Below, one piece after another: positions 46,571 to 59,356 of a DNA stretch of 64,000 nucleotides. The translations under genes and the position numbers were made by a program. The notes under the pieces were generated by a model. The model did not search any database and had not been told where the DNA came from. It saw nothing but the letters and a program-made list of their open reading frames with translations. The DNA is taken from assembly GCF_027596085.1 (NCBI RefSeq), contig NC_072472.1, positions 5,199,245-5,263,244 of the forward strand, read 5' to 3'. Position 1 is the stretch's first letter, and every line of letters begins with the position of its first letter. The DNA comes from Anoplopoma fimbria (lineage: Eukaryota > Chordata > Actinopteri > Perciformes > Anoplopomatidae).

Positions 46571-48395
46571 CATTTCATACTGCACTCCATACTCAACATG
46601 CTTCTTATCTTTCAACATACTTTTGTACGAGTAATCAATAGTATGAATCTTTTTAGGGGCACTAAACTGTACGTCACTTCCTGAGAGCCTTCTTGCCGGT
46701 AACCTTGGCCATCGTCATGTGACCAAACAAGGATTTGTGAGAATCATAAAAAATGTATAAAAAAAACCCCCATTATATCTAACAAAGATGAATCATGTAC
46801 TTACGCTTTATGTAAGTATATATTCACTTGAGACGGTGTTGACCTTACAGAGCTGTCCGCCATTGTCTGTTATGAATGTTGTCGTCACCACCGCATTGCA
46901 ATGTCGGATATTTATGCCAATAATAAAAAATACTTATATATGTCTGTGAGTCAAAGCCTTATTGCTTTGCATGACATTTCCTTGGATAACCTGCTCGATG
47001 TTGACTGGAAACTCAGTGTTTGTTTTCAGCTCACAAACTAAATGACTAAACAAAGCAGTCGTGACAGATGAAATGATCGGCGTGTCCTTGCCAAGTTCCT
47101 TTTGAGCTGCGCAGGGTGATGTTTCCTCCCACACCTGACTCCGTTGTCATATTTTACCACGTAGCACTTTGTGAAATTAGAGCTAAGTCTGGAATGCAAA
47201 TGATCCGTTGTTGACATTACCTTTTGCCTCGACTGGAACATTTTCTGACAGTGAAGTAATCTGATAATATTATGAAATATAATGAAAGTACCAGTTGGTT
47301 TTCCACTGCATGATTTAAAACTTGGACTACAGATCACCTCCATTTAAATTGCAAGTTTTTTTTTATTTCAAAGTGCACATTTTGTTTATTTAACTTGTAG
47401 AAATGCTCAACTAGTAACGGATTAGCATGAGATTTTGTCAAAGTTATGTTATCATTGCCTTCTAATGCAGCTGCAAGATCAGAAACAAATGTACATAGCA
47501 ACTATTTCAGAAGATTATGCTAAAAAGTGTATACAGTGTATTATTTCTTTTTCTAAACTTTTTCATCTAGTCTGATAAACTTGCACACAAACAAAGCTAT
47601 GTCAGTCCAAATTTGTCCTCAAACGACTTGGTGGGGCAGTTTATATGAAAACAGCCTAAGATTAAAAAAGGATCCATGTTATTTTTATTAAACAAATGTG
47701 TGTGCAAATTCTACCTTTACAAAGATCTGGATGTGTTGAAAGAGTTGCCTCATCACCGCCTGAAATGCAATTCATTAACTTAACTAAGGAGCACTTTCAG
47801 ACACGTCCGTTATCGTCTTCATTATCTTTTCTTCACTTGTTTCTATTCCAGCTGTCATATGACAACATACAGCAAAGAGAAAAGAGAGGCTGAATACACA
47901 AAAAAGCAAAAAGCACCTTGTTCAGCTCAGCATATCAGTGGCCGCTTTAACTGAAGACATTTCAAATCAGAAGAGACTTCATCTTAAGTGAATAAATATT
48001 TTAACTGATGTGTGCACAACAGGAGAAACGTAAGTAGTCTTAAACCCCAGCGTAAAATCATGTACTGTATATATATATATGAAGCCATAATTAGAGTAAG
48101 AAACCGCCCTATGGAGTCTGGACACGTATGGTGGTGATGAGATGAAGAGAATGCTGAAGCTGAAGAGGAGTGGACTCATGATGAGCTCATCCTGGGCACC
48201 AAATCTGATAACTGGAGGTGAATGGGGTTGAGCAGGGAACATTGATTCCGCCTAAAATGACACATGACAGCAAAAGAGACATAAGCAGATTAAAAGTTTG
48301 TCAGCAGCGATATGATTGGTTGATGGGGACGGAGATTGTAGCAAGATCCGATTGATATAACCAAAAGTGTTAACGTCGATAATTAGGAAGCAGCA
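46571..48395. other. Unannotated AT-rich stretch
   Basis: A short (TA)n lies at 48066-48082. No gene or transposon was recognised. Confidence 0.4.
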
Positions 48396-48403
48396 GGGAG
48401 AGA

Positions 48404-48443
<40 letters not shown>
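48396..48443. repeat. (AG)n microsatellite
   Basis: AG run with two GG interruptions at its left end. Confidence 0.95.
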
Positions 48444-48446
<3 letters not shown>

Positions 48447-51400
48447 TGAAGCAACCAGATATCCTTCCTAACTGAACTAACGCTGAGCTTCATAAATGTC
48501 CTAGAATGCAAAAAATTTGAAACAAGGTTATTTTCTTTCAACTACAGCATGAGACGATACTTATACAACCATGACAGAATAATAACGGTGGCTAAACCTT
48601 TAGTGTATTGATCTCAAGCAACATTCATGTCTCTGGAATTTTTCTTTCATTGTGTCCTGAAGTGAACTGAAACCAAAGGCTGCTGGAAGGAAGCAATTAC
48701 TAAGATGATGTTATGCTGGTACCAATTTTTAGAAGTGCATAATGACTGTAGATCTTCTAAGCGCTGCTGAAATGTGATTCTGTGTTTTCTCTATTCACAT
48801 CCTTGTGTCTTTGATGATTGTATTAACTGTCGGTTGTGTTTTATTTCTATTGTAATCAAAACTGTGCTGTCTCCCTCAGAAAGAATGATTTTTAGATCAA
48901 GAGACTTCCTGATAAAAACAAACATTAAAGGACACTGGATATAGTGGATTTTTCTTCTCTCATCCGACCTATTAATGCTGAATGATGTTAGTTAAGTCAA
49001 AGCAGCCTCCTTCAGTCAGAAGGACACCCCGCCCAGGTGGTACACTTGAGAACACCAGGATATGGACTAGAAGAAAGGCTTCCATCTCTGGGTGTAGAGA
49101 GAGACACTTTGCAGTCTTCATATCAAAAGAGCACTTTGGATTCATCTTCAAATCCAGACTTTGTATTCTGATTTATGTTATTTCCCATGATAAAGCAGAG
49201 TCTTATATTTACTCTACTGTTCCATACTATACAACGACAAGAAGTTGTGCTTGTGTTGATTGTGCCAAGTGTAAATGCAGGAAAGAAAAATCATATTACT
49301 AATAATGATACGTCCCCGGGGCTATATAGTCTTCTAAATTGATTTCAATGAATGAAAACATGGAAAAGGGAATTCAAAGTTTGAAAACAGATATAAGATA
49401 ATATAAATATGTAAATATGCTATGCAGTATCAAGAAGTAATATGTGCAATAATGTGAATGCAACCAGTCCGTCTACTATTTTTTTTTTGTTTATTAACTT
49501 TTTACTCATTTATGTATTGTGCATTTTTGTGTTATGTTGCAATGTCCCATTTGCTGATGTAACCTGGAATTTTCTTGCCGTGCAAAAAAACTCTTATTCG
49601 TCAATAGTCCCATTCATCAGCTTCATCAACTCATCATTCTATCAGCTTCATCAGCCACCACCACCACCAGTGTCTGGACTCCGCGGGGGGGAATTATCTT
49701 GCTGCTGCTAAGGGCAGACACCCCTTGATAACAAATCTCCCCGTAGAGTCCAAGCGCCAAAGACTGTCAAGACTCTATCATCACATATCATCTGTTAATA
49801 ATAAACAATTATCTTTCCTCATTTGAATGGTCTCTCCTGATTGAAATGCTATTAGTGAGAGGGTAGAATACATTAGAAAGTGGCCCAATACGTAGTGGCA
49901 AGATATTTGGAAGATTTGATGGAGAACATTACACCAGCAAGACATTACGAGTATACTAGTCACTTAAAGCTTATAACTATGTCAAATACCATGACATAGA
50001 CCCATGGGTTTGACTTTATTGAGTTTCAAAATGGGCACTACAAACACATACCTTTTTTATCAGTCCAGTGGGAGTCAACAAGTTTAATAGCTTGCAGTCA
50101 TAGTGGTGTTCAGTTTAACGAGTGACCATGTTAACTGGGTGGTAGTCATAATGACAGAAGCTGTTCGAAACAAGCACATGTAAGAGTCCTTGTAAAAGCT
50201 ATAAAAAATGTTTTAAGCACATGTTCATCCATGTTTATCATCTAAGCCAACCATTTACGTACTTCTTTTTGCCTTTACTACATATTCACAAATATGCAAC
50301 ATTCAGAAACAATATTTACAGAATGAGTATTTGTCCCCAAGAGGTAGGTGTTAAGAGAACAGGCTGTGATTGGGTTGTTCAGCTGAATTTGAACAAAAGA
50401 AAGTGTAGATTATTTAGAAAATGTGGTTTAACTTTAATTGTCTTGTTCAATTTCTATCAGTAGTAAAATAATTGTACTAATCATGTTAATTGCTGAGATC
50501 AGGCAATGCGGCTACATCATTAAAAATAGGTCAGACCCAGCAAGAGACTCAAATGGCCAGATGATCAGAGAGATTAGAATCAAACTAAAAGTTATTTGGC
50601 AGAAAAATAACGAAGGCAACTCTACATTTATTTCTTCCATCTGGATGGTTGGATACATGCAAACCAATGAACATGTCTCTCAATGAGTTTAACAGGGTAA
50701 AGCAATAGCATTGAGATGGAAATGGAGCATGAGTCTTTTTAACATACTGAGCATACGGATAAATACCTGAGAAGTGGATCATGCACCTTGAGTATTATCA
50801 GAAGTTTCTTGGGGTGTTTTGATTTTTTTTTTCCCCCAACATGAATCTAACAGCCTCCATTCTCTATTGAGGACAAAACTACAAAACTCCACATCCACTT
50901 TTCAAGCCTACAGGGGATGCATGTTCATGCTCCAAAGATAGATTTTGGGACAAAACTGTGTCACACCTCACAGATAAAACATGCAACGTTCAAAATGAGA
51001 CCAACGCTGCCAGCTCACTTTCTCCCCGAGCAAGGATTAGACGGCAGTGGCCGCCAGTGAAACGACAACAAAGTCAGAATCTTGTTAGCTTATCTACTGT
51101 GGTGTGAAATTTGTCTTTGAGAACATCAGAAGATACTATGTACGACAGATAACAACCAGAGCATAACAGCCCATTAACTCTGTAAATTACCCCTTGGTGG
51201 ATTTTAAAAAAGAATCACGAGGCATGCAACTTTCTGAGAAGATGGGAGAACCAGACATATGAAAAAACAAAAACTGAAAAAAAGTAAATTTGGGAGTACG
51301 GATGGAATGGAAAGTCTTTTATAATGTGCTAAATTAAGTATGGTTGAGAGTCAGGGCATCAGAAAAATGTCATCAGTGCCCTTTGATATGACACACTGAA

Positions 51401-52199
51401 TATCTAAATGATATAGCTGAAGAAATAGAGCCCATCTCGTCAACTTGATTTGGATATTGGATTGGTGTCCCTATGCAATTGCTCAAGAGGTTTCTTTTCT
51501 ATTACTGAGCAGTTTCGTTGGTGTGATTGAAACTCTTTTTAGCTGTACTGGACCTCCACATTAAGAAGTTTGGTGAGAGGGACCACTACATGGGAAAAGT
51601 TGACACAAAATGATGCCAAGGAAGCACACTCTTTTATGGTAGAGGGAGTTGGAGAGGACAGAATTGCTTAGATCTTTGCCTCCACAGGTCACATTTTTCC
51701 CAGATATCGTTGAATAAGCAATTCACAATTGGTCAATTCGAGAGGTAGATTCTTCCAAATCTTGGAACCCATCACTTACATCTGACGATGCATAACCCTC
51801 TGGGGACGAAGGACTATATGTCTTCCGGTGCAGCCAGCAAATAACCGCACCAAGATGTCCTTTTCAATGTGCTGCTCATTGTTAACAGTCTTATTAGCAA
51901 CCTGAGATGAGAGACTGAAGTTGGAGTTGAGGGACGATGTGTACGACCAGATTGATTGTTTGGAAGCAGCCAGTTTATTAGCTTGAACTAATAAAAAGCT
52001 AAATCATCGCTAAGTGATAGTTGGTGGGTTCCATTATTGTATATCGGCCAATTGGTTGTGCTTCTTTTGTTCTCCACACTGACATGCATTCAACCAAAGC
52101 CTGCTTGCACAAAAAAAAAACTGATTTGTCCTGTTGCCTGCATATGAATGCAAAATCTGTTTATGGAAATTAGATATGCCCAAACCAGTCCCTCAAAAC
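48444..52199. other. Mostly unannotated, with a foldback at 49675-49752
   Basis: Long non-coding stretch. ATCAGCTTCATCA occurs twice in 49616-49655 next to (CCA)n, directly left of an imperfect foldback. 51260-51970 has mixed composition and no recognisable repeat. No exon was accepted. Confidence 0.35.
49675..49752. repeat. Imperfect 78-nt foldback
   Basis: TGGACTCCGCGGGG (49675-49688) pairs with CCCCGTAGAGTCCA (49739-49752) at 12 of 14 positions. An inner AAGGG/CCCTT stem lies near the centre. No coding role is seen. Confidence 0.6.
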
Positions 52200-52261
52200 A
52201 GTGCCGTCAAGGTGCGCCTCCCAAGTGTCACTGTATTTGATGTGCTCAACTCCACTTGAGG

Positions 52262-52298
52262 CCCCAGCTGGGATCGGCTCCAGCACCCCCGCGACATG
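52262..52298 (+). repeat. Retroposon 3'-end fragment
   Basis: CCCAGCTGGGATCGGCTCCA, then GCACCCCCGCGAC is a recalled part of a fish retroposon 3' end, related to the tail at 21985-22060. No tail is present here. Confidence 0.5.
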
Positions 52299-52307
52299 GC
52301 TCGACTG

Positions 52308-52511
52308 CACTTCCTCACATGCTGAACTGCTGCCCTGCAGGCTTGGGCTCACCAGATGTGTTCAAGTACCAGAGTCAGACAGTATAATGACTGTAACTTC
52401 ACTTCCTCACATGCTGAACTACTGCCTGTGTGCTGAAGAATACTGAAGATATCGCTTTGAGGCTTCGGGGCTCACCAGATGTGTTCAAGTACCAGAGTCA
52501 GACAGTATAAT
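52308..52511 (+). repeat. Direct duplication with variable middle
   Basis: Copy 1 (52308-52388) and copy 2 (52400-52511) both start CACTTCCTCACATGCTGAAC and both end in GCTCACCAGATGTGTTCAAG plus TACCAGAGTCAGACAGTATA. The shared ends are almost identical. The middle of copy 2 carries about 31 extra bases, with TGCTGAAGAATACTGAAGAT. The copies are 11 bp apart. Confidence 0.9.
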
Positions 52512-53619
52512 CAGTGCTGTTTAGCCTGTGGATATTATCCCCCCTTCTTTGCTGCTGTACTTTGGTTCATACTCAGGCTACTTGTAATCTTGCGTGCCTG
52601 TTAGTGTTTTGCAAATTGATTTTTTTTTAAAAAAGGTCCAAAGTGAAACTATTATTTTTTTTTTCATGTCAAAGACACAGAGTTGTCAGCTGTGGAAACA
52701 GAATGTTGCTGATAAACTGAGCCTTTCAAGAACATCAGGAAACGTCTCATCCTTTTCTCAATTCTGTCTTTTTACTTGAGGGCCTCACTTTTCCTCTCCA
52801 GACGGTTACTGACACGGATACATCCACCCACCTCTTACTAGAGCCTCCAGGAGGAGTGTTTGCTAATTGAAACAGTGACACATGCAGCGAGTATCTCATC
52901 AGAGAGACTGCTAGCATTGGCTAACTTTTTGGATAGCACTTTTTTAACATTCAATTTCTCAAAGTTTTCCTGAGGCTTTTTCTCTCGTCTCAGGTTCATC
53001 AACCTCCCAGCCATTAGATAAAGACTTATATTCTCCTCCTCTTTCATTATTGTTTATCCTCTTGACATGTGTATTGCAGTTTCTTCTATAAAAAGGTTTT
53101 TCCTAGTTAACTCTGGTATTTCATTTCAATTGATGTCCGCTAAAAAAGGTTCAGATAAATGTCAATAGCAGAATACATTTTTCCTTTTCTGATCATTTTC
53201 ATTTCAGGCTTTTCATTTGCTTTGTGATATTCAAAAATGAAAAAGATAATTGGTCACAAGTCACAGACTTATTCAATAACAGAAGCAGGGACCTTGGTGG
53301 TTTTAAAAAATGGAATACAAAATGAACAGTGTCACTCGTGAGATAATTATTTTAAACTGTGAAGATGAATACGCTATACAGCCAAGACAAAGAAGTCTCA
53401 AAGTATATTCAGTGCCATGTAAAGTATATAACTCTTTTCAAAGCTGCTTGTGTTTTGCATTCACCTGCATGTGACTACATACACAATGTGTTGCAAACCC
53501 TAATCTTTCACACATCAGGACATCATAAAGTAGCCAGAAGCATTACATGAGGACTGCTGAGGACCACATCAAAAACACACAAATTACGCGTATGTGAAAA
53601 ACCTCTGTATGAAGTCAAT
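52512..53619. other. Unannotated AT-rich stretch
   Basis: No gene or transposon was recognised. Confidence 0.4.
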
Positions 53620-54075
53620 GAAACACTAGAGCAGTAAAAAACAAATGTATAGAAGAAAATGTATAAAATACATTGCAAACATCATAAATCTTACCAAGTA
53701 TATTTGTCATGTTACTAGTCAAAATATGTCACTAACAAACACTTCATAGAGGACACATTTTCCTAACAAGTAACATCTCAGGGAGATAATGAGACTTGAT
53801 TGCCTCTTGAATATCTTGTTAAGAGACAAAAATACTACTTTTGCGTATTAAAGGCTTACTATGATGCACTTATTAATAGAAAGAAAGAGCTCAAAATGAA
53901 TTTTCCCAGTTAATCTCAAGAGATCTTGAAAGGTCTATATCTAACATTTAATTTCAAGAGATCTTACCAAGCACATTTTTACTTTTTTTTTTTCCTACGA
54001 GCAGAAAACCTTTCATTGTTTGTTTTTGTTCTAGATTTAATTTTGAGGTGGCCTTTTTTTCAGTGCAGTCTTCGT
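53620..54075. repeat. Decayed DNA-transposon-like repeat
   Basis: AATCTTACCAAGTATATTTG, then ACTAGTCAAAATATGTCACT, and later AGATCTTACCAAGCACATTT resemble a recalled teleost hAT-type repeat with ACTTGGTAAGA motifs on both sides. The right end reads TTTTTTTCAGTGCAG. Ends are not clear. The 156-codon plus-strand frame starting at 53926 overlaps it and is not considered a gene. Confidence 0.4.
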
Positions 54076-54989
54076 CTGACAGTTTCTTATTTACTCTTTT
54101 TTTGTATAAACCATTTTTTGCTCCTCACTGAAGTTATGTTCATACAGATTGAACAATTCAAATATGAGTCTCCATGTTTTTATGGCTGCCTCAATCCCAT
54201 CAAATGCAAATATTTCCCAAGAATTCTGCCTGACATATTCAATGTCTTTGGAAACCATAGGGTCCCCATGAGAATATACTATAAAGTTCAGTTGGTTTTA
54301 ACAAAGCTTGGCTGCACAACAGTTTGTTCTGACTCTCCCAATGATGCATCAATGAGATTTCAGAGGTTAAGGTACAAAAGATGCTTTCACATGTAATTTC
54401 AAACAGGATTGCCAATGTCATCGAATGTCAACATCTGTCAGGGGATCCACATTTTCAAACTTCATCAGAGTTACACGCTCCAGTGTAAATGACAGGTCAG
54501 TATGGAGAGTTTGCAGAGCTGCCAACACTGAAGTCAAACTTTTTCATTTTCTAATGACTTGGTGGTCTTGAAGTACAGTGCTTTAGACTTTCCAAAAGAG
54601 ACTGCAGACCCTGGTCAATGCTTTCAATGCAACAGCCACTTCAGAGAACACCACACACTGAGATTTAGCACAGCGTTTACAACTACCGATCAACAAAGAT
54701 GCCTGTATCCATTAGCTGGCTTGTGAAATAGTTTCTGTGTGAAAAGAAAAATACATCCACTTTGGTGACAAGCTATATGTTGTTTGCTGAAAATAATATT
54801 TGTACCTTTGCAACCAACTTAAAGGCAATATTGAACAAATGACCATGTTGGCCAAGTTGCATTGACAAGATTGAGCTGTGTGAAAGCTGTAAAGCAATCT
54901 AATTTGACAACTTTATCTATCTGTCAAACACATAGGCTAGACTGAAATATTGATTTACTGTTTGTCTTATTTTTATATGCGTTTGGTCG
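54076..54989. other. Unannotated stretch
   Basis: No gene or element was recognised. Confidence 0.35.
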
Positions 54990-55112
54990 GAGAGGGAGAG
55001 CTGTTCCTTATCCGCTGTGAAGCTCAAGGACAGAGGATGTTTTATATCGTACAGAATATAAAGCCCTCTGAGTCTAATTTGTGATATTGGGCCATATAAA
55101 TAAAACTGAACT
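54990..55112 (+). repeat. LINE 3'-tail-like repeat, plus-strand copy
   Basis: Contains GTGAAGCTCAAGGACAGAGG, ATATAAAGCCCTCTGAGTC, TAATTTGTGATATTGGGCCA and TATAAATAAAACTGAACT. The last blocks match the reverse complement of 4208-4260. This is the same family in opposite orientation. Confidence 0.65.
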
Positions 55113-55359
55113 CTGTTTTTACTGGCAGTACACTTTTTTTGTTCACAATTCACAGCACGTTCCCCACATGCACCACAATCAACACTGATTACACTGACTT
55201 TCACCCTCATGCTGCTGTTTGTTTGTACATTTTGGACATTTATTGTATTAATTAAATAAATGTTGCTTTGCACAACCCTCTTGTCCTTCCCAGCAACTGT
55301 TACCACTTAACACAGCACCAAATGGAATAAGAAAAATTCTTATAACTTTTTAGTAAACC
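55113..55359. other. Short unannotated stretch
   Basis: No gene or element was recognised. Confidence 0.35.
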
Positions 55360-55620
55360 CTGAGCCACTTAGGCAGAAGCACAATAGACAATCTGGCAGG
55401 GAAGGAATGGAAATGTGCCAGTATTTATACTACAGGGCTGATGAGGAAGTGGGAACAGGTGTGCGGGTAGGCGGGGGAGGTCAAGTGTGGGGGGAAGTTA
55501 GTACATGGCAGGGAAACAAAGCAGTCAAGACAAAGCGAGACTAGGAGCTCGATGGCATGGAGAAAATGTTTTAAAAGCATGCAGGTTTTCTTTAGCAGCA
55601 GCATGAAGTCGGAAAACACC
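55360..55620 (+). repeat. Interspersed repeat related to 1590-2030 (right part)
   Basis: CCAGTATTTATACTACAGGG, then GTGGGAACAGGTG and GGCAGGGAAACAAAG parallel GGTATATATACTGCAAGG and GGCAGGGAAACATGG at 1830-1995 in the same order. Confidence 0.45.
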
Positions 55621-55793
55621 ATATGTCATTTTGTGAAAATTGCTAACAACATTTATTTTTAAGCTGATTTTATTGCCACTATATTTCCGACCATTATAAT
55701 TGTGGAAATTGAGTCAGTGTTTGCGTTTTATCTTTTTTGACCTCAGCAAATATAATGAATGGACATTTCGCCACAGGCAGGTGTTAATAAATG

Positions 55794-55913
55794 CACCAGG
55801 ACCCAAGAATTAAATTGGCAGAACATCGGAGGAGTGAAATAAACATTTATATCGACAGAAAAAAATCATACTAATGACAGCTCGGCACATCATGTAAAAC
55901 CAAAAATCCAAAT
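55794..55913 (+). repeat. Direct repeat, copy 1
   Basis: Starts CACCAGGACCCAAGAATT and runs through AACATCGGAGGAGTGAAATA to ATCATGTAAAACCAAAAAT. Copy 2 is at 56304-56421. Most positions agree by eye. The GGACCCAA start is shared with the 1.6-kb repeat. Confidence 0.85.
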
Positions 55914-55919
55914 TTACTT

Positions 55920-56085
55920 ATTTTGTCATGTCAGTAGCTAGTCACAGAACTAGTCAGTCACTAGTCCCGAGACTCGTAAGTCACATGATGTGTTAGTTAG
56001 TAACTTAGTGGTCAAGTGACTAGTTGGTCATTCGGGAGTCATTTGTTCGTCACATTACCTGATAGTCAGTGGCTATTCATGTTTC
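55920..56085. repeat. Cryptic AGTCA/ACTAGT repeat region
   Basis: AGTCAC, ACTAGT, AGTCA and GTCA motifs recur in irregular spacing, for example TAGCTAGTCACAGAACTAGT and GTGACTAGTTGGTCA. It looks like degenerate simple sequence lying between the two direct repeats. Confidence 0.6.
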
Positions 56086-56303
56086 ATTGCAGTTCTGATT
56101 AAGTATGTTTTGCAGTTCTCATAGCTCTTTCTTTGATTAGCATCATTTCTGAAGTTGTTTTGGATTGAGTCAAATTCAATTAGATGAGGTGGCCCGGGAA
56201 AGAACCTGTCAATCTTCTCCCTTTTAAGTGGCTTCCCACACAATAAGGACAGAGTCTGTAAGGTTATCCTGAAATCTAAATGTATATCTAAACGAGTCAG
56301 ACA

Positions 56304-56421
56304 CCAGGACCCAAGAATTCCATTGGCACAACATCGGAGGAGTTAAACAAACATTTATATTGACAGACAAAATAATAATAATGGCGGCTTGGCAAATCAT
56401 GTAAAACCAAAAATGTATTTA
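56304..56421 (+). repeat. Direct repeat, copy 2
   Basis: CACCAGGACCCAAGAATTCC through AACATCGGAGGAGTTAAACA to ATCATGTAAAACCAAAAAT. It differs from copy 1 mainly in the ATTCC/ATTAA segment and in an AATAATAATAATGG stretch. Confidence 0.85.
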
Positions 56422-58074
56422 GAAATGAATTAAAGATTATCCTGAGGCCAAGTACCAGAGGAGGGAAAGTTATTTTATGAATACGTGACAATTGCATATT
56501 CATTTCAGTTAAATACATTTACATTTTCAGGGTTTTTCCTTTTTTATTACGTCTTAAAAAGATTAACTTCACCAGAATAAATAGTGAAGACTATCAGTTC
56601 ATGTTTAATGCTCATGACACATTTAGTAGAAATTTGGTTAAACATTCAGTTTCCTTTCAAATTCTGGGTCAATGTTAGAGGATGCAGCAGCTATGGCACA
56701 GTGTTGTATTCCCAATTGTAATGACAAAGCTTTCTGAAAGGACAGGCTTGGTCTTCATAGTAATGTTCGGTATTGTTGTATTTACAGTCATTCATCATAA
56801 TTGAAATAGTTACGCTGAACATTGATAAACAGAAAAGTTAAGAATTAGAATTTAAAGTTGAAAATAAAGTGAGAAAGGAACACATCAGTATTGGACCATT
56901 GCCAATCTCTCCTGTTTTTTTTTTTGCTGAATTCATTATGTCTCCAAGGAAATTTCAGGTTATTTAGCATTCCAGGTCTCGGCTTGATAAAAGAAGCGAG
57001 ATAATCAGAGTGCCAAAGATCAGTTAACACCAGAGCCCTTCAAGAGCTTCTCACTGAGCTCTCGGAAGCAAAGGAGTTGTTGAAATCTTCGCTGCTATTA
57101 AATCAAAAGCTCTTTGACGCTAACAACCACCAGAGAGCTGTATCTGTAGTCAAGTGTTTTTTTTTCGCAGCTGTAAATGCAAATTATAACCATGAGAGTA
57201 AGCTGGGGGACTTCTCTAAATTACAGCATCTGAGGTGTCAGTACCCGGACCTGAAACTATTTCATTTGTCAAATCTGTAATAGCTCCTTCTTTTCAGATG
57301 ACTACAGGAAGAGATAAGCTCCAGGAGAGTAACAGATAGATAATTAAAGAGTGTAGTGTGTGACATAAAGTGGCATGGGACATGGGTGTGCGTTAATATG
57401 AGCTATAAAACAGAGTTCCATTTTTCAAGACATTAAGAGAAATGTTAGGGACAGAACAATTTTGGCTAAAATGGAGGACAGAGGCTGTGAGCAATTGTTG
57501 TTAATCTGAATGAAAGTTCCGATTCAGATGGTCTTGGACAGAGCTGATTGTGTGTAAAGCCAGACTGTCTAAATCACTTTAATTGACAAAATTCCCTTAC
57601 CTTTTTCTTCAACAAGTAAAATCTTCAAACACATTTTCACACTGATGTGTCAAATTACGCAACTTGGTCAGTGGCATTAAGCTTCAAACTGTGATGCTCT
57701 TCGTACCTCTCTGGCATATCATTTGCTTGAGTCAGTGATGGCGTTTCAATAAAAGCTTATAGCTTGCATATTGTCTTTCAAAAAAAACTTTCTGTCTTCA
57801 CAGGTTTAGGATATCAAAACCACTTAAAATTAGGAAAACAGCATGGTTTGAACGCGAAATTGACTTTTAGCAACAGTGAGCCCCCTGGTTTTAGCCCCCT
57901 GCTGGCCATTAGAGATAATGCAAGTTTAAGACACTGGCAGGAGTGACACATTGGCTTCAGCTTTTGCCGCCTGCATGTGACTAGCGACTAGAGACTCGGG
58001 CGGGTCACGTGACTAACGGCAGTTGACAACGACATGTAACAAAATGTAAACTTTAACCTACATACTTGTTTTGG
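56422..58074. other. Unannotated AT-rich stretch
   Basis: 57880-57925 has GAGCCCCCTGG and AGCCCCCTGCTGG, a short internal duplication. No gene or element end was recognised. Confidence 0.35.
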
Positions 58075-58118
58075 AACGGACAGAAACAGCAGTCTCCTGG
58101 ATGAAAGTCCCGAGTTCG
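58075..58118 (-). repeat. Dispersed repeat, shared-core family, copy 5
   Basis: The minus strand reads CGGGACTTTCATCCAGGAGA, then CTGCTGTTTCTGTCCG, matching the 7.6-kb copy closely. A GTCGTCGTCGTC run follows on the plus strand. Confidence 0.55.
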
Positions 58119-59209
58119 TCGTCGTCGTCATTAGTAGGGTAATCGAGAACATATGCGTATGTTTGGGATTCTTGAATGCTTGAGGTTGAACCAGCTCAGA
58201 CTTTCTCAGTCCTCAATGAGCAATGAAAGACACACACTCAGCGTTGACTTCAAGTACCCCTCAACGAGCCCACAGCGGGACACGTATTGATCCTGATACA
58301 CAAACACACACATGCACACTTAAGTGTTGGTAGTACAGAGATAGAGGGAGCGTGCGAAATGTATGATATGAAGGAGGGGGAGAGAACGGCAGACACGCTG
58401 AAAAGCTTAAGAGCAGACGGAGAATTGAGCAAAAGGAAGACAGGTTTTCTGTGACAGACACTTGAGGGAATAAGCCATCTGCTCAATATTTCACAAGATG
58501 AAGTCGCCTCAACTTTATTTAAAGAAACTTTCTAGGGTACTTCATGGTTAAAACGGTGGTTGTTTTACTGTATTTTGAGGATGAGGTGTTGATGAAGTAA
58601 AAAAAAAAAAACTTTCTAGACAGGATTAGCTTGACGTTAAAATAAGGAGATACTCATTAAAAAAACTCTTATTGTAAAATCTCTGTGTGCAAAGCTTCTG
58701 TGCATACAAACTTTTTGCACGACAGATTCTGACTTGATGTGCAAACATTAATTAATTTACAACAATGTAATGTATACGTGTTGGCAGTCACTCCTACATC
58801 ACAAATACTGTTTATTTTCTCTCTGCTTCCTGTCAGGCTCAGTTCTCACTATGCCACAAGCTGCCTTCAGATAGCAACACTGAATAATTCCCTTTTCACC
58901 TCTATTTGGCCTTGACAGGCTGTGACTGAGACCCTGCAGCTCCACACTGCTGAGTCTGTGCCCCTGTAGTGCATAACATGTCACCCTCCCTGTTGGTCAT
59001 TCAGCTCGCCGCTGTTTGTCAAGCCCTTTGTGTTCACCCTAACACTAGCTCGCTACACTTGTTTTGAGCTCGTTGGCCAGTACGTCTGCTGGAGAATAAA
59101 TGTTGTGTTCTGGATGTGGGTAGCTTTGATTCCACAGAGATACTCAATATTTTGTCTGTACATATAATATTTCTTATTATTGTGGATTTTTTTACTGTTT
59201 TTTATTGCT
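58119..59209. other. Unannotated stretch
   Basis: No gene or element was recognised. Confidence 0.4.
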
Positions 59210-59356
59210 TATTTATAATACTTCATTTTATTTTTATCTTGTCTTTCTTTTACTATGTGTCTTGTGTGCTCTTTACTCTATGCTGCTGTAATCCTGCAAA
59301 TTTCCCCGCTGTGGGACTAATAAAGGATTATCTTATCTTATCTTATCTTATCTTAT
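59210..59356 (+). mobile_element. Non-LTR retrotransposon 3' end with (TTATC)n tail
   Basis: A T-rich 3' UTR ends CCCCGCTGTGGGACTAATAA, AGGATTATC and then (TTATC)n to 59356. The GTGGGACTAATAAAG end with a pentamer tail is recalled from fish LINEs. The clade is not decided. The open frame at 59116-59358 is hydrophobic only because of T-richness. Confidence 0.65.

Noticed and set aside
53926..54396. Plus-strand open frame of 156 codons
   Set aside because: It overlaps a decayed repeat, is Phe/Leu-rich because of T-rich sequence, and has no recognised domain.
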